A DNA stretch of 64,000 nt. It comes from CAJXVA01 sp963761755. Lineage in GTDB: Bacteria; Myxococcota_A; Polyangia; Nannocystales; Nannocystaceae. Location: the NCBI GenBank assembly GCA_963761755.1, contig CAVXIC010000013.1, positions 1-64,000 on the forward strand, in the 5' to 3' direction. Within the stretch, counting starts at the first letter, position 1. Each line of letters begins with the position of its first letter. Below, piece by piece: positions 7,574-15,847 of the stretch. The notes beneath the pieces are model-generated. The model did no database searches, was not told where the DNA came from, and saw only the letters and a list, made by a program, of their open reading frames with translations. Made by a program: the position numbers and the translations under genes.

Positions 7574-9229
7574 ATGCGGCACGCAGCGGTCATCGCCGTC
7601 CTCCTCCTGTTCGCAGGCTGCGATCGGCGCGGGCTGGCCGAGTCGCCGGCGCGAGGGATGGCGCAGCCCGAGCAGACCCCATCTGCAGCATCGCCCGGGC
7701 CTCTGCGACCGGTGCTCGCGGCATCCCGGCCCCGGGTGCCCGATCTGGAGCCGCTGCCGACGCGACTCCCCGAGCGCGATCCTCGGATCGCGCTGACCCC
7801 CGAGCAGCCCGAGCACGTGCCGGTTCCGCCGCCGGACTACGGCGTGATTCGACCCTCGGACGGCGAACCAGACGATGAGGCGCTGACGGTGCACGGACTC
7901 GCCGGGTACGAGGTGGTGACCGTCTACGACCGCCCCGATACCGATGCGCCCAGCCTCGGCTACCTGCGGGTGGGCGCCCGGATGATGGTCACGCCCAAGG
8001 TCTCTGGATCCGGGTGTCGCGGCACGTGGCACCAGCTTCCGCAGGGAGGCTATGCGTGCGTCGGTCGTGGTCTGGTGGTCGACAAGAAGCGCGAGCCTCG
8101 CCTGAACACCCCAGCGACGCCTCCGGACGAGGACGCTGCGCTTCCGTATCGCTACGCATTCGTGAAGGAGTGGAACGCGCCGATGTTCTGGCGACCACCG
8201 ACCGCGAAGGAGCGGGACGCGGCGGCGAAGAAGCGAGCCGAGCTGGAGCGGATTCGGCAGGGGGGTGCATCCGAGCCGACCGCCGAATCTGCAGCGCCCG
8301 AGGCGTTGGACAGTCCCGAGGCAGCGGCGAAAGCCGCCGAAGTCCTGGTCGCGGAGCTCCAAGAGCCCGCCGTGCCGGAGATCAAGCTTCCGCTGAGCGC
8401 GGCGACGCCGTGGCTCGAGCGCGGGTTCTTCCTCGCCGTCGCCGGGAAGGTCGAGGCCGAGGGATCGACCTTCTGGAAGACCGGGCGCGGAGGATTCGTC
8501 GAGGCGAGCGCGGCCTACGAGTACTCGCCCAAGGGCTTCGAGGGGCGCGTTCTGCCCGACGGCACGACGTTCCCGATGGGCTTCGTCATGTCGCACAAGG
8601 GCGCCAAGCTCCACGAGTTCGACACCGATGGAAGGCTCATCGTCACCGAGACGATCGAGAACAAGACGTTCGTGGACCTGCTCGAAGAGGTCGAGCACGG
8701 TGGCAAGGCGTACATGATGACCACCGACGGAGGGTTGATCCTCAAGGACGTGATTCGGTTCGCCGAGCCGCAGCCGATTCCCGAAGGGCTCGAACCCTAC
8801 GATCGGTGGATCGACGTCAGCCTCGACGCCCAGATCCTCGTCGCGTACCAGGGCGCCGAACCGCAGTTCATCACGCTGGTCTCCACGGGGAAGAGGGGCA
8901 CGAAGCAAGAGTCCTTCGAGACCCCGACGGGACGCTGGCGAATCCGCAGCAAGCACGTCTCGACGACGATGGATGGAGAGTCGGACTCCGACGGCAACTA
9001 CTCCATCCAAGACGTGCCCTGGACGATGTACTTCAACGACAGCATCGCGCTGCACGGCGCCTTCTGGCACGACGGCTTCGGTCGGGTGCGCAGCCATGGC
9101 TGCGTGAACTTGGGCCCCGCCGACGCGAAGTGGTTGTTCGACTGGACGACGCCCTGGCTTCCCGAGGGCTGGCACGGCGTCCATGCCCACGAAGGCAGTC
9201 CCGGCACGACCGTCGTCGTTCGTCCCTGA
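7574..9229 (+). CDS. L,D-transpeptidase (YkuD) lipoprotein
   Basis: A 551-residue envelope enzyme. Residues 1-16 are a lipoprotein signal ending LLLFAGC, which fixes ATG 7574. A Pro-rich spacer is followed by an SH3-like segment (about 110-170), a Lys/Ala/Glu-rich linker and a C-terminal YkuD domain with HGAFWHDGFGRVRSHGCVNL near 492-511; the SHGC cysteine is the nucleophile. Such enzymes form 3-3 peptidoglycan cross-links or attach proteins to peptidoglycan. The substrate is not deducible. The terminator hairpin that follows separates it from the convergent lipoprotein gene. Confidence 0.9.
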   Translation: MRHAAVIAVLLLFAGCDRRGLAESPARGMAQPEQTPSAASPGPLRPVLAASRPRVPDLEPLPTRLPERDPRIALTPEQPEHVPVPPPDYGVIRPSDGEPDDEALTVHGLAGYEVVTVYDRPDTDAPSLGYLRVGARMMVTPKVSGSGCRGTWHQLPQGGYACVGRGLVVDKKREPRLNTPATPPDEDAALPYRYAFVKEWNAPMFWRPPTAKERDAAAKKRAELERIRQGGASEPTAESAAPEALDSPEAAAKAAEVLVAELQEPAVPEIKLPLSAATPWLERGFFLAVAGKVEAEGSTFWKTGRGGFVEASAAYEYSPKGFEGRVLPDGTTFPMGFVMSHKGAKLHEFDTDGRLIVTETIENKTFVDLLEEVEHGGKAYMMTTDGGLILKDVIRFAEPQPIPEGLEPYDRWIDVSLDAQILVAYQGAEPQFITLVSTGKRGTKQESFETPTGRWRIRSKHVSTTMDGESDSDGNYSIQDVPWTMYFNDSIALHGAFWHDGFGRVRSHGCVNLGPADAKWLFDWTTPWLPEGWHGVHAHEGSPGTTVVVRP

Positions 9230-9252
9230 GTCTCTTCGCCGCCACAACCAGC

Positions 9253-9290
9253 AAAAGAGCCCCGCCAGGCTGAGGCCTGGGGGGCTCTTC
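9253..9290 (-). terminator. Intrinsic terminator between convergent genes
   Basis: A strong hairpin: 9255-9263 pairs with 9281-9289 (nine GC-rich pairs), 9265-9270 pairs with 9275-9280 (six pairs), with one bulged base and a TGAG loop. On the minus strand the stem is followed by four T, so it best terminates the lipoprotein gene ending at 9308; it may also slow polymerase from the transpeptidase gene. Confidence 0.85.
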
Positions 9291-9307
9291 GAGTTGGTGC
9301 CTGCGGA

Positions 9308-9916
9308 CTATTCGCCGCTGGTGGTGGTGGTGGTGCTGTCGCCGGCGGTGTCCGTGTCCGTGTCCGTGTCGGTATCGGTGTCCGTGTCGGTATCGGTGTC
9401 CGTGTCGCCGTCGGTGTCCGTGCCGGTCCCGGTGGTCGTGGTGCCGGGTCCGCACTCTTCGGTGCCGACCGCGGGATCCGCAGGACCGTCGCCATCGGGA
9501 TCGCTGCAGTACCAGACGTTGCCGTCAGCGTCGCAGCAGCCTTCACCGGTCACCATCGCGGCGGTGCAATCGAGGCCAGCTTCGAGCGTGGCTTCGTCCG
9601 GGCACGCGATCGGGAAGTTTCCGCTGGGGTCTTCGCCCTCGATGCCGCACTGGTAGCCGTTGGGGATCTCGTCGTTGCCGGGGATGGGTCCCCAGCCACA
9701 GCCGCCCGAGGGCTCGCCGGTGGTGCCAGCGGTGGTGTCGGGGTCGGTCGACGTGGTCTCGGTGGTCTCCGGATCGGTCGTCGGGTCACCCGTCGGGCCG
9801 GTGGGGTTCGTGTTCCCACTCTCCGTACCCGTGTCGTCGTCCGAGTCGGAGCTGATGATGCAGCCGGAAGCAAAGAGGCAAGCGAGGGTAGCCAGGGAAA
9901 GTTTGTTGAGAAGCAT
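9308..9916 (-). CDS. Thr/Asp-rich lipoprotein
   Basis: A 202-residue surface lipoprotein. The signal MLLNKLSLATLACLFASGC is followed by an acidic Ser/Thr/Gly/Pro spacer of about 60 residues, a Cys-rich core (about 70-155: SGGCGW, YQCGIEG, IACPD, GEGCCDADGNVWYC, EECGPG) and a C-terminal run of TD dipeptides and threonines. The spacer style is typical of Nannocystineae lipoproteins. Paired cysteines suggest a small disulfide-bonded fold; no function is recognised. A GGAGA ribosome-binding sequence precedes the ATG. Confidence 0.85.
   Translation of the reverse strand: MLLNKLSLATLACLFASGCIISSDSDDDTGTESGNTNPTGPTGDPTTDPETTETTSTDPDTTAGTTGEPSGGCGWGPIPGNDEIPNGYQCGIEGEDPSGNFPIACPDEATLEAGLDCTAAMVTGEGCCDADGNVWYCSDPDGDGPADPAVGTEECGPGTTTTGTGTDTDGDTDTDTDTDTDTDTDTDTDTAGDSTTTTTSGE
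9349..9424 (-). repeat. TD-dipeptide coding microsatellite
   Basis: Tandem six-base units (gtgtcc/gtatcg variants on the plus strand) encode about 12 consecutive Thr-Asp pairs near the C-terminus of the lipoprotein. Length changes of six bases would keep frame. Confidence 0.85.
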
Positions 9917-10118
9917 GTCAGGTCTCCGCGTGAACCGTGAGCCGAGCGCTCGGTCAGGACCGGGGCTTGGACGCCGGATGATGATGGGGATTCAGCTCGG
10001 CGTAAAGTTCGAGCCCAGCCTCTGGTCTAGCACATCCCTCACGAGCCGTTCCTTCGCCCTAGGCGCATGCGCAGCCAACCTCACGTAGCTGATCCGCGAC
10101 ACCCGTGTCATGGGTGGC

Positions 10119-10124
10119 TAGAGT
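10119..10124 (+). promoter_or_regulatory. Putative -10 box (TAGAGT) of folB-cupin gene
   Basis: TAGAGT, an eight-base spacer and then GTG 10133, with no Shine-Dalgarno. It supports GTG 10133 as the start. A GACA-ending weak -35 (10096-10101) lies 17 bases upstream. Confidence 0.45.
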
Positions 10125-10132
10125 AGCCCCCG

Positions 10133-10813
10133 GTGACGGACACCATCGAGATTCGGGGTCTTCACGTCGACTGCATCATCGGCGTCCATGCGCACGAGCG
10201 CGAGGTGGACCAGCCGTTGCGGCTCGACATCGAGCTCGAGCACGACCTGCGCGCTGCCGGTCGCTCCGGCCGCATCGCGGACACCTGCGACTACGCGCAG
10301 GTGGCCAGCGAGGTCTCGGCACTCCTTCGCTTCCGCCGCTACCAGCTGCTCGAGGCGGCGGCACAGGAGAGCTGCGCGATGCTGCTCGGGCTGCATCCGA
10401 GCGTCGAGAGCGTCTCGCTCCGCCTGCTCAAGCCGAACGCGCTGGCCGAGGTCGCGGAGGCGGCGGCGGTGTCGGTCCGAAGGACCCGGGCCGACTACCC
10501 GAGGCGGCACGAGGACAGCCGGTTCGGGCACGTCGAGATCTTGCTCGAGACCCGAGAGGCCGGGCTCTACTTGCTCCACGTCGCTCCCGGGCGCTCCATC
10601 CCCGCGCACCACCACCGGCGGATGCGCGAGCTCGAGTGGATCATCGCTGGCGACCTGGAGTGGCAGGGGAGCGCGCTGCCCCTGCGCACCCCCCGAACCT
10701 GGCCGCGCGGCGAGGTCCACGGCTACGACAACCGGAGCGACGCTCGGGCGACGGTGTTCTGCTGCGACACCCCACCCTTCATCCCCGACGACGAGATCGA
10801 GGTCCAGCGTTGA
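10133..10813 (+). CDS. folB: Dihydroneopterin aldolase fused to a cupin domain
   Basis: A 226-residue two-domain protein. Residues 1-118 are dihydroneopterin aldolase (folate pathway, releases glycolaldehyde from dihydroneopterin): IEIRGLHVDCIIGVHAHERE with Glu22 and LRLLKPNALAEV with Lys100, the two catalytic positions. Residues about 128-226 form a small cupin-like beta barrel with metal-ligand-like HHHRR near 155-160 and a late HGYDN and CCDTPPF. FolB is normally about 120 residues, so the fusion is unusual. The GTG start is supported by the upstream TAGAGT. Its stop overlaps the TTG of the following SDR gene. Confidence 0.85.
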   Translation: MTDTIEIRGLHVDCIIGVHAHEREVDQPLRLDIELEHDLRAAGRSGRIADTCDYAQVASEVSALLRFRRYQLLEAAAQESCAMLLGLHPSVESVSLRLLKPNALAEVAEAAAVSVRRTRADYPRRHEDSRFGHVEILLETREAGLYLLHVAPGRSIPAHHHRRMRELEWIIAGDLEWQGSALPLRTPRTWPRGEVHGYDNRSDARATVFCCDTPPFIPDDEIEVQR

Positions 10814-11532
10814 GGGTGCTCGTCACGGGGGCGACGCGTGGCATTGGCCGCGCGCTCACCGAGCGGTTGGTCGCGCAGGGGGCGAGCGTCGTGGGCGTCC
10901 ATCGGCAGGACTCGGACGCGAGCCGATCGCTGCAGGCCTCGTCCGACCGCATCGAGCTGATCCGTGCCGATCTCGACGATCCCGTCGCGGTTGCGACGCT
11001 GTTGGGACGCTGTGAAGAACTGGACGCGCCATTCTCCGGGATGGTCCTCAACGCAGGCGTCGCGATGCGGCGGGCATTTGCCGACGGTGATGAGACCGAC
11101 GACCCGATCGTGCGGCAGCTTCGCGCCGACCTCGAAGCACCCTTGCTGCTCTTGCGCGGGGTGCTTCAGCGCACGCTGCTGGCGACTCCGGCGTCGATCG
11201 TCTTCAGCAGCTCGAACCTCGCCCGCCGCGGGCTGCCGGGAAAGGTGGCCTACTCCGCCGCCAAGGGTGGGATCGAGGCGGCGGTCAGGGGTCTCGCGCA
11301 CGAGCTCGGGCCTGGAGGATTTCGCGTCAACGCGGTCGCTCCAGGGTTGCTGCGGACGGACATGACGTCCGAGGTGGGTGAGGCTGGCTTTGCGGCCTAC
11401 GCCCAGACCGTCCCACTCCGGCGCGTGGGCGATGCGAGCGATGTCGCCGGCGTCATCGCGTTTCTGCTCAGCGCCGATGCCCGTTACGTGTCCGGTCAGA
11501 CGATCGACGTCGATGGCGGCTGGGGCTGTTGA
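10810..11532 (+). CDS. Short-chain dehydrogenase/reductase
   Basis: A 240-residue classical SDR: TGATRGIG cofactor loop (residues 7-14), NAG (about 85), the catalytic Ser in FSSSN, YSAAKGG with catalytic Tyr/Lys, and a C-terminal YVSGQTIDVDGGW typical of FabG-like enzymes. The start is TTG 10810 (TTGA overlap with the folB-cupin stop), giving MRVLVTGATRG. Coupling to folB raises the possibility of a pterin reductase role, but the loop is the common TGxxxGxG form rather than the TGxxxRxG form of FolM-like pterin reductases, so this is open. Confidence 0.85.
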   Translation: MRVLVTGATRGIGRALTERLVAQGASVVGVHRQDSDASRSLQASSDRIELIRADLDDPVAVATLLGRCEELDAPFSGMVLNAGVAMRRAFADGDETDDPIVRQLRADLEAPLLLLRGVLQRTLLATPASIVFSSSNLARRGLPGKVAYSAAKGGIEAAVRGLAHELGPGGFRVNAVAPGLLRTDMTSEVGEAGFAAYAQTVPLRRVGDASDVAGVIAFLLSADARYVSGQTIDVDGGWGC

Positions 11533-11596
11533 GCTCGGAACGGGCCGAGTGCCCGTCGGAGCGACCCGATCGAGCGGACGCGCTCAAGTCTGATCA

Positions 11597-13393
11597 TTGC
11601 GGGTCGAAGCCCCCGGGGACGTGTCTGCCGCTTCTGAGCTTCGAACAGCGACCTTTGGACAGCTGCAGGCGAACCCCGCGGATCTCGGGGCCTCCGTCGT
11701 GGTCCGGCCCGGTGAGGCGCTCGCCGTCGTCGTGGTCGGCGGCGCGCCCGAGCGGGCCCAGCAGCTGTGCGAGATGGTGGCCGGTATCCAGGGGTACGCG
11801 GTCCGGGTCGATGCCTACCAACATTCGCCCGAGGCGATGGCCCAGGTCCGAGCGGGCGGAGTCTCCGCCATCTTTGCGTTCGACGACCTCGCGGGTCGAG
11901 GCGTCCGGCGAACGCTGGTCGAGCGCGAGATCTCGATCCCGTTGATCCTCGTGGAGGAGGGGCGCTCGCAGAGCTTCGCGACGGACAGAACCCTGCAGCG
12001 TGAGGCCGGCGTCGCCGAAGTGGTGACCTTCGACGAGGTCACCACCTCGGTGCTGCGTGTCGCCTTGCTCGGCGTTGTGGAACACCACCGGGCGATCTGC
12101 GAGATGCAGGGCGCCGATGCGTCCAACCTGCTCGACCCGGACACCGGGCTGTTCACGCGTGTGGCGCTGCGTCGTCGGATTTCCGCCGCGATCGAGCACG
12201 CGGAGTTCGACCCCGGTTTTCGGTACGCGGTGCTCTACGTGGACACCAGCGCCGTTCGAGCGTCGAGTCATCTGTCGTCCTCGGACGTGGCGGCCCTTCG
12301 CAGCCGCGTCGGCCGGAGATTGGCCCACGTCGCCAACGACTTCGTCGCGGCGCCCGTCGACCCCACCGGGTATGCCGTCCTCTTCCGTGGGTTCGAGGAC
12401 GGGGATGACCTCGCCATGGCAGAGGCGCTTCGGCACGAGCTTCAGCGCCCCTACGACCACGGGGAGGATGAGCTGCACCTCGACCTGGGCTTCGGCTTGG
12501 CGCGGGGCAAGGGGATGGATGCGAACGTGGACTCCGCGATTGCGCGCGCGCGGAATGAAAAGGTCGTGCCGCGCGCGCCCAGAGTCCGCATGTTCGAGCA
12601 ATCGCAACGGTCGTCCACCGGCATGAAACAGCTCGCATCCGAGCTGGCCTCCGCGCTTCAACACGATGAGTTCTCGATCACCTACCAGCCGATCGTCGAC
12701 CTTCAAACCGAGCGGCCCTACGGATTCGAGGCGTTGATCCGATGGCGACATCCCGATGGCGAGGAGCGTCCTGCCGCGGAGTTCATCAACGCGGCCAACG
12801 ACACCAATCTCATCGTGCCAATCGGCTACTGGTGTGTGGAGGCCGCGATGCGGCAGATGGCGCAGTGGGGGGAGGAGTTCGATACGGCGTCGGCGCTCAA
12901 GATCTCGATGAACCTCTCCGCGCCGCAGGTGTTGGATCCCTTGTTCGTCGAGCGGGTTCGGTCGTTGCTGATGACGACCGGGCTCGACCCCTCTGCGGTT
13001 CGCTTCGAGATCGAGGCGGGGACGATCGCCGAGCACAACGATCAGGCGCGTGCCTTGGTCGGAGGGTTGGTCTCGACGGGGGCGAAGGTCTGGGTCGAGG
13101 ACTACGGGCTCAGCGAGTGCACGGTCGACGACCTGCGCGGCTTTCGGCTCGACGGGTTCAAGATCGATCGCCGGTTCGTCTCCCGCATCGACGGCACCGA
13201 GATGACCTCCGGCCGCATCCGCCACATCATGACGGCGGCCAGCGCGCTGGGACTCAGGACGCTGGGCGAGGGGATCGAGAACCCGCTGCAGGCAAACGTG
13301 CTCAAGTGGCTCGGCTGCGAGCTCGGCCAGGGGTACCTCTACGCGCCGCCCCTGCCGGTGGGGGACGTCTACGCCTACCTCGCCGGCGCCTGA
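11597..13393 (+). CDS. c-di-GMP phosphodiesterase-like GGDEF/EAL protein
   Basis: A 598-residue cytoplasmic protein. Residues about 35-160 look like a receiver-type alpha/beta domain (AVVVVGGAPERAQQLCEMV) without a clear phospho-acceptor. Next is a GGDEF-like domain beginning DPDTGLFTRVALRRR whose GG[D/E]EF signature is lost (DPTGYAVLF in that place), then an EAL domain from about 355. EAL motifs kept: FEALIRW, NLSAPQ, FEIE, FKIDRRFV, GEGIE and GQGYLY. The DDFG loop reads VEDYG, so one metal-ligand Asp is Glu. It is probably an active or weak phosphodiesterase. The start is uncertain (TTG 11597). Confidence 0.85.
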   Translation: MRVEAPGDVSAASELRTATFGQLQANPADLGASVVVRPGEALAVVVVGGAPERAQQLCEMVAGIQGYAVRVDAYQHSPEAMAQVRAGGVSAIFAFDDLAGRGVRRTLVEREISIPLILVEEGRSQSFATDRTLQREAGVAEVVTFDEVTTSVLRVALLGVVEHHRAICEMQGADASNLLDPDTGLFTRVALRRRISAAIEHAEFDPGFRYAVLYVDTSAVRASSHLSSSDVAALRSRVGRRLAHVANDFVAAPVDPTGYAVLFRGFEDGDDLAMAEALRHELQRPYDHGEDELHLDLGFGLARGKGMDANVDSAIARARNEKVVPRAPRVRMFEQSQRSSTGMKQLASELASALQHDEFSITYQPIVDLQTERPYGFEALIRWRHPDGEERPAAEFINAANDTNLIVPIGYWCVEAAMRQMAQWGEEFDTASALKISMNLSAPQVLDPLFVERVRSLLMTTGLDPSAVRFEIEAGTIAEHNDQARALVGGLVSTGAKVWVEDYGLSECTVDDLRGFRLDGFKIDRRFVSRIDGTEMTSGRIRHIMTAASALGLRTLGEGIENPLQANVLKWLGCELGQGYLYAPPLPVGDVYAYLAGA

Positions 13394-13446
13394 ATTAACC
13401 ATATTTATCAATAGATATTTATGTAACTTAAGATGCACAATTGTTC

Positions 13447-13474
13447 TTGTCTTGTGCGGTTCGAGCGCTAATCT
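13447..13474 (+). promoter_or_regulatory. Candidate sigma70-type promoter
   Basis: TTGTCT (13447-13452), a 16-base spacer and TAATCT (13469-13474) lie 26 bases before ATG 13501, in an unusually AT-rich stretch (13394-13445) that also has two copies of atatttat. A GGTGGGA ribosome binding site follows. Confidence 0.5.
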
Positions 13475-13500
13475 GCCATTTGATGGGGTGGGAAGCGCAG

Positions 13501-14301
13501 ATGAAGACTAGGATCTGGATGTTTGGTTGTTTTGGCGTCTTTTCCACGGCTGGCGGATGCGATGGGTCCGAAGCAGGCCCCGGAGACAGCGAGAGGCGTG
13601 GGGGCACAGCTGCGGAGATCGTCGAGGTCCAGTTCGCCGACTGTCAGGAGTCCGCGGGGCTCTACCCCGTGCCGATCGCCAACGTCGCCCCGTATGTGCC
13701 TGCCCAGTACACGGTCGCGAGCTTCGATGGCGTGACGGCCTCGGTGGTCTTTCGGACCGCGCATTGCGAAGGGATCGCAGTCGATGGTGGCTTCTCGCGC
13801 GCCGGGATCGTCTCGCAGATCGGCGTGAACGTGCTGCCGCCCGAAGGCGAGGGCGACATCAACAACTACACGATCCACTACGGCACCGATCATCTCCGGT
13901 TGGCGCAGGCGCTCCGGCGAGCAGGCGTCGCGGCGAGGTTCATTCCGAACCTCGAGTTCGACTACGACGACGACGGAGATGGGACCGGTGCGTACTTCAT
14001 CGAGAACCCACGTCCGAGTTTCGCGCACGTCATCAGCGGGCCGGCCTCCGACCCGCCGCCAGGCCAAGCGCCGGTTCCGTTCGTCGCCAACTGGTGGCGG
14101 TTCGGCTACGCAGGGGACGTGGTGATGGAGACGAGCATCCCCGAGCTCTTCCAAGGGGACGCGTCGGAGGTGCTGGTCACCACGAGCCCCAACTCCATCG
14201 TTGCGGACCTGCTCGGCGGTACCGTGTCCGCACCGACGGTGTTCGCGATCCGCGGCATCATCCCCGAAGCGGTGATGGAGGTCCGACCGGTCGACCTTTG
14301 A
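13501..14301 (+). CDS. Lipoprotein of unknown function
   Basis: A 266-residue protein with a lipoprotein-type signal MKTRIWMFGCFGVFSTAGGC, which sets ATG 13501 over an earlier in-frame ATG at 13441; the AT-rich promoter ends just before it. The mature part is a single globular region starting CQESAGLYPVPIANVAPYVP, with a DYDDDGDGTGAYF acidic loop that could bind calcium. The VPIANVAPYVPAQY-like opening suggests an acetoacetate-decarboxylase-like beta fold, but this is only an impression. It is monocistronic and convergent with the small gene at 14316. Confidence 0.75.
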   Translation: MKTRIWMFGCFGVFSTAGGCDGSEAGPGDSERRGGTAAEIVEVQFADCQESAGLYPVPIANVAPYVPAQYTVASFDGVTASVVFRTAHCEGIAVDGGFSRAGIVSQIGVNVLPPEGEGDINNYTIHYGTDHLRLAQALRRAGVAARFIPNLEFDYDDDGDGTGAYFIENPRPSFAHVISGPASDPPPGQAPVPFVANWWRFGYAGDVVMETSIPELFQGDASEVLVTTSPNSIVADLLGGTVSAPTVFAIRGIIPEAVMEVRPVDL

Positions 14302-14315
14302 GGTCTCCAGCCGCC

Positions 14316-14741
14316 CTACAGCAAGAACGCGAGCGCCTCGGCCTCGTCGGTGAACACGCGGATGCGCTCGGCGTGGCGCGCGAGGACTGCGTCGTCCTGA
14401 GCCAGACGTGAGGTCTGAAGCACGCCGGCCATGCTTCGCAGGACGACGGCGATCCGCGGGAAGCCCACGACCATCTGGGTGCGGTGGTGCGCGAACCACG
14501 ACTCGTACGCCGGGTCGTTGCGCGAAGGAGCCGCGCGGCTGTCGATGAGCAGGTGATGCTCCGCCCGACCGAGCCGGTCGAGGACGTCCTGCACCGGCTG
14601 CGTCACCTCGTCCACATGCCTTGCCGACTCGAATGGGACGCGATGGCGCGTGACTTCGATGATCGCGCCGCCGTTGATGGTGCGGACCGACCAATATTGG
14701 CTGTCGTAGGCCAGAACGTCGTGGGGGGTACCGTGAGCCAT
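14316..14741 (-). CDS. Small STAS/SpoIIAA-like protein
   Basis: A 141-residue cytoplasmic protein starting MAHGTPHDVLAYDSQYW. The order strand, helix with HHLLIDSRAAPSRNDPAYE, GFPRIAVVL, then IRVFTDEAEALAFLL resembles small STAS-fold proteins whose last strand ends in a phrase like VF-D-EEA--WL. Function unknown. A longer start at 14837 would overlap rlmN by 56 bases; ATG 14741, 40 bases after rlmN, is preferred. It probably shares the rlmN transcript. Confidence 0.65.
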   Translation of the reverse strand: MAHGTPHDVLAYDSQYWSVRTINGGAIIEVTRHRVPFESARHVDEVTQPVQDVLDRLGRAEHHLLIDSRAAPSRNDPAYESWFAHHRTQMVVGFPRIAVVLRSMAGVLQTSRLAQDDAVLARHAERIRVFTDEAEALAFLL

Positions 14742-14781
14742 GCTCAGCGGAGCCGATGGTGGACCGTGTGCCGGGCCGGCG

Positions 14782-15831
14782 TCAAAGAGGTCTCGCTTCG
14801 CGGAGCTGGCCACAGGCCGCGGCGACGTCATCTCCACGTGTATCCCTCGCGTGGGCCTGAATCCCTCGGTCGCGCAAGATCTCGAGGAAGCGGGCGACCC
14901 GGGTCGGTGGAGGCCGCATGTAGACGATCCCAGACAAGCCCGGGCCCGTGGGATTGTAGGGGATCACATTGACGTGGGCGGGAAAACCCTCGAGTCGATC
15001 GGCGAGCAGCTCCGCGCTGGCATCGCCGTCGTTGACGCCACCGAGCAGGCAGTACTCCAGCGTCACGATCCGTCCGGTCCGGGCTTGATAATGCTTCGCG
15101 GCCTCGAGCAGGGAGGCCACGCTGTAGCGCCTCGTCGTGGGCACGATCCGGGCGCGGGTCTCGTCATCGGGTGCATGCAGGCTCAGGGCCAAGAACGGCG
15201 GGTGCGGAGCGTGCGCCAGGCGGTCGATACCGCGCACAATGCCCACGGTCGACACGGTGATCCGACTCCAGCCCAGGTTGCCCAGCCCGGGTCCGGCGAT
15301 GTGGTCGATGGCCGACAACACGTTGTCGGTGTTGTGCAGCGGTTCGCCGATGCCCATGAAGACGAGTCGGCGGATCGTGCGGCCCACCGCGGCGGCCGCG
15401 GCCCCGACGTGGAGGTATTGCTCGACGATCTCGTCGATCTCGAGGTTGCGCTCGAGCCCGCCGCGAGTGCTCGCGCAGAAATCGCAGCCCATCGCGCAGC
15501 CGACTTGCGACGACACGCAGCACCACGCCTCACCGTCGCGGAAGGACGGCATCATCACGGTCTCGATCGCGCCGCCGCGTCGCAGGCCGAGCAACAGCTT
15601 GGTCGTGCCGTCGGTGGAGACCACCCGGTCGCGTTCGAAGGTCGCGGGTTCGAGCCAGTGCGCGCGGAGCAGGGCCTGCAGGTCGGAGCCCACTTCGAGC
15701 GCCTCGGGCTCGAGATGACCATGCCCGGCGTAGTAGGCCCCAAGGACGCGGCCCGCCTGAGACTTCGGGTAGGCCCGCGCTGCCAGCCAAGCGCCCAGCG
15801 ACGCGCGATCCACTGAGGCGAGGCTCGGCAT
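14782..15831 (-). CDS. rlmN: 23S rRNA (adenine2503-C2)-methyltransferase RlmN
   Basis: A 349-residue radical-SAM enzyme that methylates C2 of A2503 in 23S rRNA and A37 of some tRNAs. The cluster motif CAMGCDFC supplies Cys112, Cys116 and Cys119; VFMGIGEPLHN, ALSLHA and EYCLLGGVND are family signatures, and GDDVAAACGQL near the C-terminus holds the methyl-carrying cysteine. Length is normal. A TAGGCT hexamer lies ten bases before the ATG. It is 16 bases downstream of hrpB on the same strand, so it may also be read from that operon. Confidence 0.95.
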   Translation of the reverse strand: MPSLASVDRASLGAWLAARAYPKSQAGRVLGAYYAGHGHLEPEALEVGSDLQALLRAHWLEPATFERDRVVSTDGTTKLLLGLRRGGAIETVMMPSFRDGEAWCCVSSQVGCAMGCDFCASTRGGLERNLEIDEIVEQYLHVGAAAAAVGRTIRRLVFMGIGEPLHNTDNVLSAIDHIAGPGLGNLGWSRITVSTVGIVRGIDRLAHAPHPPFLALSLHAPDDETRARIVPTTRRYSVASLLEAAKHYQARTGRIVTLEYCLLGGVNDGDASAELLADRLEGFPAHVNVIPYNPTGPGLSGIVYMRPPPTRVARFLEILRDRGIQAHARDTRGDDVAAACGQLREARPL

Positions 15832-15847
15832 GCGACGCCGCAGCCTA

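Noticed and set aside
10810..11532. SDR as a FolM-type pterin reductase
   Set aside because: The cofactor loop is TGxxxGxG rather than TGxxxRxG; adjacency to folB alone is not enough.
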